The notes beneath the pieces were generated by a model. It saw nothing but the letters and a program-made list of their open reading frames with translations, had not been told where the DNA came from and searched no databases. A stretch of 64,000 nt of DNA from Bradyrhizobium sp. AZCC 1721 (lineage in GTDB: Bacteria; Pseudomonadota; Alphaproteobacteria; Rhizobiales; Xanthobacteraceae), in the NCBI RefSeq assembly GCF_036924715.1, contig NZ_JAZHSB010000001.1, positions 6,687,001 to 6,751,000 on the forward strand. Direction: 5' to 3'. This document shows, piece after piece, positions 10,551 to 18,830 of this stretch (the stretch's first letter is position 1; each line of letters opens with the position of its first letter). A program made the translations under genes and the position numbers.

Positions 10551-11783
10551 TCAAATCACGAAAAATCCGTGCGTACCGTCGCGACGGAGCTGCTCGACGA
10601 GGCCGTATTCCCAGTCGAGATAGGCCTGCATCGCGCTTTCCTTGACATCGGTGCCCTCATAGGGCCGGCGATAGCGGTGTGACGGATCGGGTTTTGGGAT
10701 CACGCGCGGCGGCCCGATTTCCAGCGTGGCGTCGTAGCCCCCTTCAAGCACGTAAGTTTCCCAGCCCATTTGTGCCAGCCAGGACGCCGTCATGTCGGCG
10801 CGCACGCTCATGTTGTCCGTCAGCACGATCCGGGCGCCGCGCACCGGCGCCGCCATATCGATTTCCTGCACCAATTGCCCGCCGGCGTAATGGCGGAAGC
10901 CCGTGATATGGCCAGCCGTGTATTCCTCCTCCGAGCGGACGTCGAAGCAGTAGAGCGTACGGTTGGCCTGCGCCTGCAACGCCACCATTTCCTCTGATCC
11001 GATATGCCGGACGCCGGCGCGATAGGCGACGTCGCGGGCATTGGCTTCGCCGCCTTTGATGGCACCGACCTCGCCGCGCCTGTCACTGCCATGTTCGAGA
11101 TGTTGTTTGGCCAGCGTCCAGTCGATGGTGCCGTTGCGCAGCGCCCGCACCTTGTTCGCGACGCCGGCATTGATCAGCGACTGTGTGCCGATGATCGAGC
11201 GGGTGCGGCCTGCGCAATTGACGATGATGGTGGTCTCGGGATCCGGCGCGGCGCGGCCGGCGCGCAACACCAGTTCGGCGCCGGGCACGCTGATGGAGCC
11301 CGGGATGTTCATGGTGGCGTATTCATCGAAGCGGCGGACATCGAGGATTTGGATATTGGCGCCGCTCGCAATCAGGGCGCCGACTTCCTCGGCAGCGAGC
11401 GAAGGCGTGTGCCGCCGCGACTCGACCAGTTCGCCGAAGGCCTTGGCGTAGGAATTGACGTCCTCGAACACCTCATAGCCCGCCGACTTCCAGCCCTGTA
11501 GCCCGCCGTCGAGCTGGCGGACATTGGTATAGCCCAACGCTTTCAGGTGGTCCGCCGCTACGGTGACGAGGCCTTCACCGGCGTCATAGAGCACGATCGG
11601 CACATCCTTGCGCGGCAGCCGCGTCTCCGCTTCGAGCGCGATCCGGTCGGCCGCCATGTTGGCGGCAAACAGGGCATGGCCGCTGGCGAACACGGCCTCG
11701 TGCCTGACATCGAGCAGCGCGATTTCCTCGCGCAGCAGCAGCGCGGCGCGAACTTGCGAGGGGGTAACTGAGGGTACGGTCAT
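10551..11783 (-). CDS. Triple-domain rhodanese-like protein
   Basis: A 410-residue protein made of three rhodanese domains (about 5-110, 125-235 and 262-355). Each has the DVR entry motif (DVRHEA, DVRRFDEYA, DVRSEEEY). Only the middle domain keeps the active-site Cys, at 190 in NCAGRTR; the equivalent positions in domains one and three are Asp67 and Asp323. It may be a single-site sulfurtransferase with two structural copies. It is divergent from a LysR regulator with 59 bases between the starts, and that regulator also borders a TPP-decarboxylase pair, so a role in sulfur-compound use is suggested. A start at ATG 11783 was preferred to a non-ATG extension. Confidence 0.82.
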   Translation of the reverse strand: MTVPSVTPSQVRAALLLREEIALLDVRHEAVFASGHALFAANMAADRIALEAETRLPRKDVPIVLYDAGEGLVTVAADHLKALGYTNVRQLDGGLQGWKSAGYEVFEDVNSYAKAFGELVESRRHTPSLAAEEVGALIASGANIQILDVRRFDEYATMNIPGSISVPGAELVLRAGRAAPDPETTIIVNCAGRTRSIIGTQSLINAGVANKVRALRNGTIDWTLAKQHLEHGSDRRGEVGAIKGGEANARDVAYRAGVRHIGSEEMVALQAQANRTLYCFDVRSEEEYTAGHITGFRHYAGGQLVQEIDMAAPVRGARIVLTDNMSVRADMTASWLAQMGWETYVLEGGYDATLEIGPPRVIPKPDPSHRYRRPYEGTDVKESAMQAYLDWEYGLVEQLRRDGTHGFFVI

Positions 11784-11842
11784 GGACGGAGATTCCGAAA
11801 ACGGCATATGATCGCTTGCATAACAGGCACTCTGGGCACTCG

Positions 11843-12766
11843 ATGGATCTCAAACAACTGCGGACTTTCCGGGCCGTAGCCGAACTTGGAAGCCTGAGCA
11901 AGGCTGCGGACCGGCTGCGTGCCGCACAGCCGGCGCTGAGCCGCCACATCAAGCTGCTCGAGCACGAGCTTCGCGTCGAACTGTTCGTCCGCAACGGGCG
12001 CGGCATGCTCTTGACCAGCGCGGGCCGGATGCTGCTCGACCGCACCACCGGCCTGATCCGCCAGATCGAGCAGGTCAGCGACGACCTCAAATCGGCGAAC
12101 GGCAATCCGGCGGGCCGCGTCATCCTCGGGCTGGTGCCGACGGTCAGCGCCGTCCTGTCCGGACGGTTTGCCCGCCGCGTCCTTAACGAGTTTCCCGACG
12201 TCTCGCTGCGCATCGTAGAGAGCTATGGCGGGCATCTGGTCGAATGGCTGCACCGCGGCGAGATGGATCTCGCGATCATCTATGGTCCTGCCGTCGATCT
12301 CCATCTTCAGGTCCAGTCGATCGGCCGTGAGGATATCGTCGCTGTCGGGCCGCCGGGGTCGGGGCTGAACAAGCGCAAGCAGGTCGATCTCAAATGGCTG
12401 GTGAAGCAGAAGCTGATCCTGCCGAGCATCTCGCATGGCCTGCGGGCGCTGTTGGAGAAGGCGCTGGCGCGCGAAAAACTGAAGTTGGAGGCCATGATCG
12501 AAGTCGATTCCTACCGCGCCCAGATCAGCCTGATGGAGGAAGGGCTCGGCTACACGCTGCTGCCGCCCTCGGCCATCCGCACCGAGGTGGCGGCGAAACG
12601 GCTGGAGATGGCTGCCGTAAGTCCCGCCGTGTCGCGCGAATTGATTCTGGCCTCGCCGATCGCCCACCCGCCGTCGATCGCCACGACCACGATCGCGACG
12701 CTGATCGTATCGGAGATTCAACAGCTTTCCAGGGAAGGACGCTGGAAGATCAACATGACGGCGTAG
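11843..12766 (+). CDS. LysR-family transcriptional regulator
   Basis: A 307-residue LTTR. The winged HTH occupies residues 1-60 (MDLKQLRTFRAVAELGSL, then AAQPALSRHIKLLE), followed by a periplasmic-binding-type effector domain from about 90. The short intergenic stretch shared with the rhodanese gene would hold its operator; no clear T-N11-A palindrome could be fixed by eye. It converges on the TPP-decarboxylase genes with an eight-base gap. It most likely controls the rhodanese gene and itself. Effector unknown. Confidence 0.88.
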   Translation: MDLKQLRTFRAVAELGSLSKAADRLRAAQPALSRHIKLLEHELRVELFVRNGRGMLLTSAGRMLLDRTTGLIRQIEQVSDDLKSANGNPAGRVILGLVPTVSAVLSGRFARRVLNEFPDVSLRIVESYGGHLVEWLHRGEMDLAIIYGPAVDLHLQVQSIGREDIVAVGPPGSGLNKRKQVDLKWLVKQKLILPSISHGLRALLEKALAREKLKLEAMIEVDSYRAQISLMEEGLGYTLLPPSAIRTEVAAKRLEMAAVSPAVSRELILASPIAHPPSIATTTIATLIVSEIQQLSREGRWKINMTA

Positions 12767-12773
12767 CTGCGCC

Positions 12774-13373
12774 TCAATTATACAGCGCCTCGTCTCCCAA
12801 CACCGATTGCCGGAAGCGCGTCGTCAGGATGACGCCGTCGGCAGGCGGCATCACGAACACCAGCGCCTCGGGATTGATCTTGATCTGCGCGAAAACCGTT
12901 CCTCGCCCTTCATGCGCGAGGTCGCGCAGTTCGGTGACTTCCGCCATCGTGCGAACGATGCGCGAGGTGCGGATGCCGCAGGCGGTCGCGATGGCGGCAA
13001 GGTCAACGCCAGAGGCGGTGGGGGTTTTCTGCATGCCGGTCTCGCCGAAGCGCTCGTTGTCGAGAACGGCGATCGTGAGATTCTTCGGCGCCTCCACCGC
13101 GATCGTGGCGAGCGAGCCGATATTCATCAGCATCTCGCCGTCCCCGGTGATGACGAGCACCTTGCGCTTGGGCTGCGCCAGCGCCAACCCAAGCCCGATC
13201 ATCGAGGCGGCGCCCATGGCGCCCCAGAGCGGAAAATTGTTCGGATGGTCGCCGGCGGCGGAGACGTCCCAGTTCGGCGCGCCGAGCCCGGCGATGGCGA
13301 GGAGGTCGGCGCGGTCGCGCAACAATTCGTTGACGACATCGCGGCGATGCAGAAGCGCGTTCGGATTGCTCAT
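12774..13373 (-). CDS. TPP-dependent decarboxylase, C-terminal (catalytic TPP-binding) subunit
   Basis: A 199-residue subunit with the thiamine-diphosphate motif GDGEMLMN near 77-84 closing with DN near 105-106. It resembles the beta subunit of two-chain 2-oxoacid decarboxylases such as sulfopyruvate decarboxylase (ComE) and the C-terminal half of phosphonopyruvate decarboxylase. The start overlaps the stop of the preceding alpha subunit gene by four bases (ATGA), so the pair is co-translated. Substrate is not certain; sulfopyruvate would fit the neighbouring rhodanese, but other 2-oxoacids are possible. Confidence 0.8.
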   Translation of the reverse strand: MSNPNALLHRRDVVNELLRDRADLLAIAGLGAPNWDVSAAGDHPNNFPLWGAMGAASMIGLGLALAQPKRKVLVITGDGEMLMNIGSLATIAVEAPKNLTIAVLDNERFGETGMQKTPTASGVDLAAIATACGIRTSRIVRTMAEVTELRDLAHEGRGTVFAQIKINPEALVFVMPPADGVILTTRFRQSVLGDEALYN

Positions 13374-13936
13374 TTGCGGGCAAGCTCCTTGAAATTCTTG
13401 GCGCCAAGCACGCGCTGGCCGATCAGGACCGCCACCGGCTTCCAGGTGTTGAAGGCGAGGTTCGCCGCGCCCTGCACGGTGGAGGCGACGAGATCAGGCT
13501 CGTCGACCTTGTTCACGATCACGCCCATGGCCTCCAGCGAGGGCCGCGTGCCCTGCCCCATCGGGATCTGCCACGGATTGAACTCGCCCCAATCGCCGCG
13601 CATGGTGACGATCATCAATAACGGCATGTGGCAGATGACGGGCAGCGACAGCATGTTGATGCAATTGCCGACGCCGCTCGACTGCAACAGCAGCACGCCG
13701 CGCTCGCCGCCGAGCCACGCGCCCGCCAGCATCGCTACGCCCTCTTCCTCCGTCGTCAGCGTGACGACGCGAGTCTCGGGATCGGCCTCGAAGGAGCGGA
13801 TCAGGCGGCTGTGGCCGGCGTCCGGAACCATCGCGACCTGGCGAATGCCGGTGTCCTTGAGCACGCGGTAGATCTCGTCCGGCCACGTCGGCAGCGCCGG
13901 TGCGGCCTCGGCGCGTGATTTTGCTGCTTCCGCCAT
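13370..13936 (-). CDS. TPP-dependent decarboxylase, N-terminal (PYR) subunit
   Basis: A 188-residue PYR-domain subunit. The catalytic Glu that activates TPP is expected in LTTEEEGVAMLAG, and LLQSSGVGNCINML matches the conserved helix of ComD/phosphonopyruvate decarboxylase N-terminal halves. It forms an alpha-beta enzyme with the overlapping downstream gene. The start MAEAAKS was chosen because the upstream extension lacks family sequence. The region upstream is shared with the divergent ECF sigma gene. Confidence 0.8.
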   Translation of the reverse strand: MAEAAKSRAEAAPALPTWPDEIYRVLKDTGIRQVAMVPDAGHSRLIRSFEADPETRVVTLTTEEEGVAMLAGAWLGGERGVLLLQSSGVGNCINMLSLPVICHMPLLMIVTMRGDWGEFNPWQIPMGQGTRPSLEAMGVIVNKVDEPDLVASTVQGAANLAFNTWKPVAVLIGQRVLGAKNFKELARK

Positions 13937-14123
13937 CGGGCTCAATTTCCTCCGGGATTCCAAGGGTTGGTTGACGTGCAGAATAGACCGCGATGAGAGT
14001 TCGAGGAATTTGAATGTGGACATGGCTTCTATCGCAAAATTGAAAGGCTGGGGGGAGCCAAAGCGTCATGCCGCATGGCTGGCACGCCGACGTTTGGCCC
14101 GTCCACGCAGCCGAAATTATTTC

Positions 14124-14153
14124 GGGAACCTGCTGGCTCCTGCAGCATCCAAC
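14124..14153 (+). promoter_or_regulatory. ECF-type promoter of the sigma factor gene
   Basis: The -35 is GGGAACCT at 14124-14131 and the -10 ATCCAAC at 14147-14153, with a 15-base spacer. The identical arrangement occurs before the DUF4142 gene. It lies 27 bases upstream of the sigma factor ATG and so rules out the far-upstream start codons of that frame. Confidence 0.75.
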
Positions 14154-14180
14154 CCCAATACCCTGTTATTGGTGGATATC

Positions 14181-14864
14181 ATGCACCAGGCCCACATACC
14201 CGACATCGCGCGCCTCGACACCGGCGACGCCGAGTTGGTGCGCCGCGCGCTGGCCCGCGACGAGGCGGCGGTGCGCGCGATCATGCAGGCGAATAATCGC
14301 AGGCTGTACCGGCTCGCCCGCGGCATTCTGCGCAACGATGGCGAGGCCGAAGACGTCGTGCAGGAGGCCTATGTCCGTGCCTTCACCCATCTGGAAAACT
14401 TTCGCGGGGATTCCAGCCTGTCGACGTGGTTGTCGCGTATCACCATGAATGAGGCACTCGGCCGGCTGCGCCGCCAGCGGCCCACCGTCGAACTGGACTC
14501 ATTGCCGCAGGGCGCGCTGGAGGCCCAGATCATCCAGTTTCCTCTTGCCACCGACGATCCGGAAAAATCCATGGCCCAGCGTGAAATTCAGCATGTCGTC
14601 GAACACGCCATCGACGAATTGCCGGAAGCGTTCCGTCTCGTCTTCATCACCCGCGTGATCGAGGGGATGAATGTGGAAGAGACCGCCGAAATTCTCGGGC
14701 TGAAGCCGGAGACGGTAAAAACCCGACTGCACCGCGCCCGCACCATGCTGCGCGACATCGTCGAGAACAAGATTGGTCCCGTGGTGATGGAGGCGTTCCC
14801 CTTTGCCGGCCGGCGCTGCGAACGCCTGACGGAGGCCGTGCTGAAGCGGCTGGGCTTCGACTAA
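14181..14864 (+). CDS. ECF RNA polymerase sigma factor
   Basis: A 227-residue group 4 sigma factor. Region 2 spans about 30-95 (NNRRLYRLARGIL, DAEDVVQEAYVRAF-type core recognition, STWLSRITMNEALGRLRR) and region 4 about 145-200 (ELPEAFRLVFITRVIEGMN then AEILGLKPETVKTRLHRAR). The C-terminus extends some 35 residues beyond region 4 (PFAGRRCERL). No anti-sigma gene follows; instead DUF4142 and cupredoxin genes follow under the same promoter type. The start was chosen at the first ATG after the promoter. The sigma factor therefore appears to activate itself and the next two genes. Confidence 0.9.
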   Translation: MHQAHIPDIARLDTGDAELVRRALARDEAAVRAIMQANNRRLYRLARGILRNDGEAEDVVQEAYVRAFTHLENFRGDSSLSTWLSRITMNEALGRLRRQRPTVELDSLPQGALEAQIIQFPLATDDPEKSMAQREIQHVVEHAIDELPEAFRLVFITRVIEGMNVEETAEILGLKPETVKTRLHRARTMLRDIVENKIGPVVMEAFPFAGRRCERLTEAVLKRLGFD

Positions 14865-14871
14865 CTTTTCC

Positions 14872-14901
14872 GGGAACCTCTGCACTTCACGCCCATCCAA
14901 C
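14872..14901 (+). promoter_or_regulatory. ECF-type promoter of the DUF4142-cupredoxin operon
   Basis: GGGAACCT at 14872-14879 and ATCCAAC at 14895-14901 with a 15-base spacer, matching the promoter before the sigma gene base for base in both boxes and in spacing. It is 8 bases after the sigma factor stop and 47 bases before the DUF4142 start. Confidence 0.75.
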
Positions 14902-14948
14902 TCCTGTTCATCAACGCGCGGTCCGCCGCGCCACAGGAGTATCAAACC

Positions 14949-15470
14949 ATGTTCATACGATTGAGCGCGGCGATCGCCGCATTGAGCCTTCTTGGCAGCG
15001 CCGTGGTGGCGCAAGGCGCAAAACCCACCGATCCCCAGATCGCGCATATCGCCTACACGGCGGGCGTCATCGACATCAACGCCGCCAAACAGGCGATCGC
15101 GAAAGCCAGCAACAAGGACGTCAAGGCATTCGCGCAAGACATGGTGCGCGACCATGAGGCCGTGAACAAGCAGGCGCTCGACCTGGTCAAGAAGCTGAAG
15201 GTGACGCCGGAGGACAACGACACCAGCAAGACGCTTTCGAAGCAGGCCACCGAGAAACTCGCCGAGCTCGACAAGCTGAAAGGCGCCGAATACGACAAGG
15301 CCTATCTCGCCAACGAGGTCGCCTACCACAAGAACGTCAACAGCGCGCTGGAGGCGCAGTTGATTCCGTCAGCCAGCAATGCCGAGCTGAAGAGCCTGCT
15401 ACAAACCGGCCTGAGGATTTTTCAAGGCCACCAGCAGCACGCCGAACAAGTCGCCGCCAAGCTGAAGTAG
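14949..15470 (+). CDS. DUF4142 periplasmic protein
   Basis: A 173-residue secreted protein with a signal peptide (cleavage near ALS-LLGSAVVAQG, about residue 21-24). The mature part is helical and charged, with the DUF4142 ferritin-like four-helix pattern including FAQDMVRDHEAVNKQ and VAYHKNVNSALEAQ; the spaced His/Asp/Glu residues could bind metal. A good Shine-Dalgarno (CAGGAG) precedes the start. It is the first gene of an ECF-controlled pair with a copper protein nine bases downstream, pointing to envelope or oxidative stress. Confidence 0.88.
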   Translation: MFIRLSAAIAALSLLGSAVVAQGAKPTDPQIAHIAYTAGVIDINAAKQAIAKASNKDVKAFAQDMVRDHEAVNKQALDLVKKLKVTPEDNDTSKTLSKQATEKLAELDKLKGAEYDKAYLANEVAYHKNVNSALEAQLIPSASNAELKSLLQTGLRIFQGHQQHAEQVAAKLK

Positions 15471-15479
15471 GAGACCGCC

Positions 15480-15800
15480 ATGCGTCCGGGACGATACCTG
15501 CGCCTCTTCGCCGCCCTGCTGCTTGGCGCGGCGGCCGTCCCGGCGCATGCAGCGACGATCCAGATCACGATCGACAATCTGGTGTTCGCGCCGGCCGAGG
15601 TGTCTGCCAAGGTCGGCGACACCATCGAATGGATCAACAAGGACGTGTTCGCCCACACCGCGACCGCGCGCAACGGCGATTTCGATGTCGCCACGCCGCC
15701 GAACAAGACAGTGACGTCGGTGCTGACGAAGGCCGGCAGTGTCGAATATTACTGCCGCTACCATCCGAACATGAAGGCGGTGCTGACGATTGCGCCGTAG
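15480..15800 (+). CDS. Cupredoxin (plastocyanin/amicyanin-like)
   Basis: A 106-residue periplasmic blue copper protein. The signal peptide ends near PAHA (residue 24). Type 1 copper ligands are visible as His59 (in VFAHT), then Cys92, His95 and Met98 in YYCRYHPNM. It is shorter than azurin and closest in size to amicyanin. It is translated nine bases after DUF4142 and should share the ECF promoter. Likely an electron carrier or copper handler in the periplasm; its redox partner is not encoded here. Confidence 0.88.
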   Translation: MRPGRYLRLFAALLLGAAAVPAHAATIQITIDNLVFAPAEVSAKVGDTIEWINKDVFAHTATARNGDFDVATPPNKTVTSVLTKAGSVEYYCRYHPNMKAVLTIAP

Positions 15801-15816
15801 CCGCTGGCGAGGCGGC

Positions 15817-17892
15817 TCAGGCGGCGCGCACCGAGCTGAGGAATTTGCCGACCTCGCGCTTCAGCCGGTCGCTTTCGCCGGACAGCGATTTTGCCGCTGA
15901 TAGCACCTGCGCGGAGGCGGAGCCGGTCTCGCTGGCACCGCGCTGCACGTCCGTGATGTTGGCGGAGACTTGCTGCGTGCCGTTGGCGGCCTGCTGCACG
16001 TTGCGGGATATTTCCTGGGTCGCCGCGCCCTGCTGCTCGACGGCGGCGGCGATGGTGGCGGCAATCTCCGACATCCGTCCGATGGTATCGCCGATCTCCT
16101 TGATGGCGCCGACCGATTCCTGCGTCGCCGCCTGGATGCCCGATATCTGCTGGCTGATCTCGCCGGTCGCTTTCGCAGTCTGCTCGGCCAACGCTTTCAC
16201 TTCGGAGGCGACCACCGCAAAACCGCGCCCCGCCTCGCCCGCGCGCGCCGCTTCGATGGTGGCATTCAGCGCCAAGAGGTTGGTCTGGCCCGCGATGGTG
16301 TTGATCAGCTCCACCACGTCGCCGATGCGGGCGGCAGCCTTGGCGAGTTCGGCGACGCGGTCATTGGTCTTCTGCGCCTGCTCCACCGCCTCGCTGGCGA
16401 TGCGCGCCGAGCCCTGGACCTGACGGCTGATCTCGTTGACCGACGATGCCATCTCTTCGGTGGCGGATGCCACCGATTGCACGTTGGTGGAGGCTTCTTC
16501 GGATGCCACCGCAACCATGGTGGTCCGCTCTTCGGAACGTTCCGCGGTTGCCGTCAGCGTGCCGGCGGAGGCTTCCAGCTCGGTCGACGCCTGCGACACG
16601 ATCTCGATGATCTCGCCGATCATCGCCTCGAAATCGCTGGTGATCCGATCGACGCGCTGGCCGCGCTGGATTTTTACATCGGCTTCCACCGCGGCCGCCT
16701 CGTCGGCGGCCGTCTTGGCGATAAGGGCGTCCTTGAAAACCTGCAGCGAGCCCGCCATGGCGCCGATTTCGTCGGCACGCTCGATGGTCGGGATCGTGAC
16801 GTCATGCCGGCCGGCAGCGAGTTCGCCGACCACGCCGGTCAAGTTTGCCAGCGGCGTGATCACGCGCCGCCGCAGCATCACCGTGACGCCGGCAAGCACG
16901 GCGAGCAGCGCCGCGACGGCGATGCTTGCCAGCGCCAGCATCGTGAGCGCGCCATCGCGCGCGGCCCCTGCACGCTCGGCGGCTTCCGCGAGCGCCGCAT
17001 CGCGCACCGCGAAGAAGGCCTGCACCGCAGGCACGATCGTTCCGGCAAGCTGATCCGAGTTGATATTGTAGTTGCCGTCGGCGCGCCCAGCCGCCATCTC
17101 CTTTTCAAGCCATGGCGCGGCCTTGGCGAAATAGCCCTCGATGGCATCGTTCATCGCTTTCGCAAGCCGCGGCGGACTGCCGATCTGATCGACGCCGGCC
17201 TCGATCCGCTCGCGGTCGAGATCGACGCGGCCCTGGGCGCGGTCGGTGATGGAAATTTCAGCCGCCGTGAGCGGGCGGCGCGTGCTGATCGCAAGCGACA
17301 TGGTGGCGGCGCGGCCTCCGGCGGAGATCCGCAGATCCTGCGCGGTGCGGGCGACATTGAGCAGCGCCGTCAGCGACGCATCCGCCATCGCCACCTGGTT
17401 TTCCAGCCGGTTCAACAGCGGCTCGAGGATTCCGACAACGGCGGCAATGCCCGGCAGAAAGCCCTTGACCGCCGCCGGGTCGCGCCCGCTCATCGGCAGG
17501 CTCAGTGCGCGATCGCTCGCCGCGCGAACCTCGGCAAGCTTGGCCGCCGCCTGGTTCAGGCCCTGAACAATCGCTGCGCCATCGTTGAGCGCGCCCACCA
17601 CCGTTCGCGCCCTGGCGAACGCTGCATCGGCCGCCTGCACCGCTTTCGCGACGGTCTCCATCTGCTCGGGTGTCGCGGCCGTTTCCTTGAACAGCGGGCC
17701 GACATAGGGCGCCCGATAGCCGGCGACCTGCTGGCCAACCGCCAGCACCGCGCCATAGGCCTCCACGGTCTTGATCGCCTCGCTCTTGCTGGCAAAGGTG
17801 CGGTATTGCGGGACAAGGACTCCGGCGCCAAGGACGACCGCCAGGACCGTCACCGAGAGCATCGATAGTGCAAAAAGCCGACCGATCCGCAT
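15817..17892 (-). CDS. Methyl-accepting chemotaxis protein
   Basis: A 691-residue transmembrane receptor. A first membrane helix follows the basic start (MRIGRLFALSMLSV), a long helical periplasmic sensor runs to about 325, and the second helix is near 325-350 (LALASIAVAALLAVLAGV). A HAMP domain follows, then the MCP signalling domain, whose hairpin tip is recognisable as ELINTIAGQTNLLALNATIE. No CheR-binding pentapeptide is seen at the C-terminus (LSSVRAA). The ATG 21 bases inside a possible TTG start was preferred. Convergent with the cupredoxin. Ligand unknown. Confidence 0.92.
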   Translation of the reverse strand: MRIGRLFALSMLSVTVLAVVLGAGVLVPQYRTFASKSEAIKTVEAYGAVLAVGQQVAGYRAPYVGPLFKETAATPEQMETVAKAVQAADAAFARARTVVGALNDGAAIVQGLNQAAAKLAEVRAASDRALSLPMSGRDPAAVKGFLPGIAAVVGILEPLLNRLENQVAMADASLTALLNVARTAQDLRISAGGRAATMSLAISTRRPLTAAEISITDRAQGRVDLDRERIEAGVDQIGSPPRLAKAMNDAIEGYFAKAAPWLEKEMAAGRADGNYNINSDQLAGTIVPAVQAFFAVRDAALAEAAERAGAARDGALTMLALASIAVAALLAVLAGVTVMLRRRVITPLANLTGVVGELAAGRHDVTIPTIERADEIGAMAGSLQVFKDALIAKTAADEAAAVEADVKIQRGQRVDRITSDFEAMIGEIIEIVSQASTELEASAGTLTATAERSEERTTMVAVASEEASTNVQSVASATEEMASSVNEISRQVQGSARIASEAVEQAQKTNDRVAELAKAAARIGDVVELINTIAGQTNLLALNATIEAARAGEAGRGFAVVASEVKALAEQTAKATGEISQQISGIQAATQESVGAIKEIGDTIGRMSEIAATIAAAVEQQGAATQEISRNVQQAANGTQQVSANITDVQRGASETGSASAQVLSAAKSLSGESDRLKREVGKFLSSVRAA

Positions 17893-18029
17893 TTTTTGTT
17901 TCCGCTCTGCCAAGGAGAAGCGGGCAACGTAGGCAGGACGGACTAAGGCCGGCTTAAATCGAGGCCGGTAGTACTACGGGGTTAGCGTCTCAAATGTCGT
18001 GGTGCGGCTAGCTGGCAAGGCGAGAAAAT

Positions 18030-18103
18030 TGGAGCGGGCGAAGGGAATCGAACCCTCGTATGCAGCTTGGGAAGCTGCCGTTCTACCATTGAACTACGCC
18101 CGC
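18030..18103 (-). tRNA. tRNA-Gly (CCC)
   Basis: Read on the minus strand, the acceptor stem GCGGGCG pairs with CGCCCGC, the D arm is GTTC/GAAC, the anticodon stem GCAGC/GCTGC encloses loop TTCCCAA giving anticodon CCC, and the T loop is TTCGATT. The 3' CCA is encoded. Total 74 nucleotides including CCA. Confidence 0.95.
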
Positions 18104-18116
18104 GGGTCGCATCTCA

Positions 18117-18145
18117 TGCTTAGCCGACCTTGCGCGATCCGCCAA
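18117..18145 (-). promoter_or_regulatory. Probable tRNA-Gly promoter
   Basis: On the minus strand TTGGCG, a 17-base spacer, then TAAGCA, positioned about 13 bases before the tRNA 5' end. Weak match to the housekeeping sigma consensus, supported mainly by position. Confidence 0.4.
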
Positions 18146-18242
18146 GCTGTTCCATTGGCCGTCTTGCTCGCGGTCGACTTCGCCAAAATTCCATGCGATT
18201 CGTCAGGCCGGTGGTATGATTCGCGTCCGGGGCTGGTGGCGT

Positions 18243-18821
18243 ATGACGGGGCGTGGCTACAGCATTTTCGACACGGCGATCGGCCGCTGCGGGATCGCGT
18301 GGAGCCCGGCGGGCATTATCGGCGTGCAGCTCCCGGAAGTCCGCGAGATCGACACGCGGCGGCGGCTCTATCAGCTCTATCCTGATGCCCGCGAGCTTCG
18401 CCCGCCAGCGAACGTCCAGGTCGCGATCGAAGGCATCATCGCGCTGTCGCGCGGGGCGGCGTGCGATCTGTCCGACGTTGCGCTCGATCTGACCGGCATT
18501 CCTGCCTTCAACCAGCGCGTCTATGCCTATACGCGCGCGATCCCGCGCGGCGAAACGCGGACCTATGCGGAAGTGGCCGCCAGCCTTCGTGCTTCAGGCG
18601 CGGTCTCTTCGGTGGCGCGGGTGATCGGCCGCAACCCCTTCATGATCATCGTACCTTGTCATCGCGTGCTCGAAGCCGGCCATTATGCCGACAAGATCTC
18701 AGCCTTTGGCGGGGCGATCTCCAAGCGGCGGCTGCTCTCGATCGAGGGCGCCAGCCAGACCTCCGGCAAGACATTGTTCGACGTGCTGCTGCCGGTTGCA
18801 CCGCCGCGCCCGCATCCTTAA
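18243..18821 (+). CDS. ogt: Methylated-DNA-[protein]-cysteine S-methyltransferase
   Basis: A 192-residue suicide repair enzyme that removes alkyl groups from O6-alkylguanine in DNA. The acceptor Cys139 lies in IVPCHRV, and the DNA-binding helix region FNQRVYAYTRAIPRGETRTYAEVA and the GRNP loop before the active site match the family. The N-terminal half is short, as in Ogt rather than Ada. An upstream in-frame ATG at 18216 is an alternative start. An AraC-type gene follows nine bases later and may be cotranscribed. Confidence 0.9.
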   Translation: MTGRGYSIFDTAIGRCGIAWSPAGIIGVQLPEVREIDTRRRLYQLYPDARELRPPANVQVAIEGIIALSRGAACDLSDVALDLTGIPAFNQRVYAYTRAIPRGETRTYAEVAASLRASGAVSSVARVIGRNPFMIIVPCHRVLEAGHYADKISAFGGAISKRRLLSIEGASQTSGKTLFDVLLPVAPPRPHP

Positions 18822-18830
18822 GTAGGCGGG

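Noticed and set aside
13971..14180. Upstream starts for the ECF sigma factor
   Set aside because: They lie before the predicted ECF promoter and add sequence without similarity to sigma region 2.
15970..17868. 632-residue plus-strand open frame opposite the chemoreceptor
   Set aside because: Antisense shadow; composition dominated by Arg, His and Gly with no domain.
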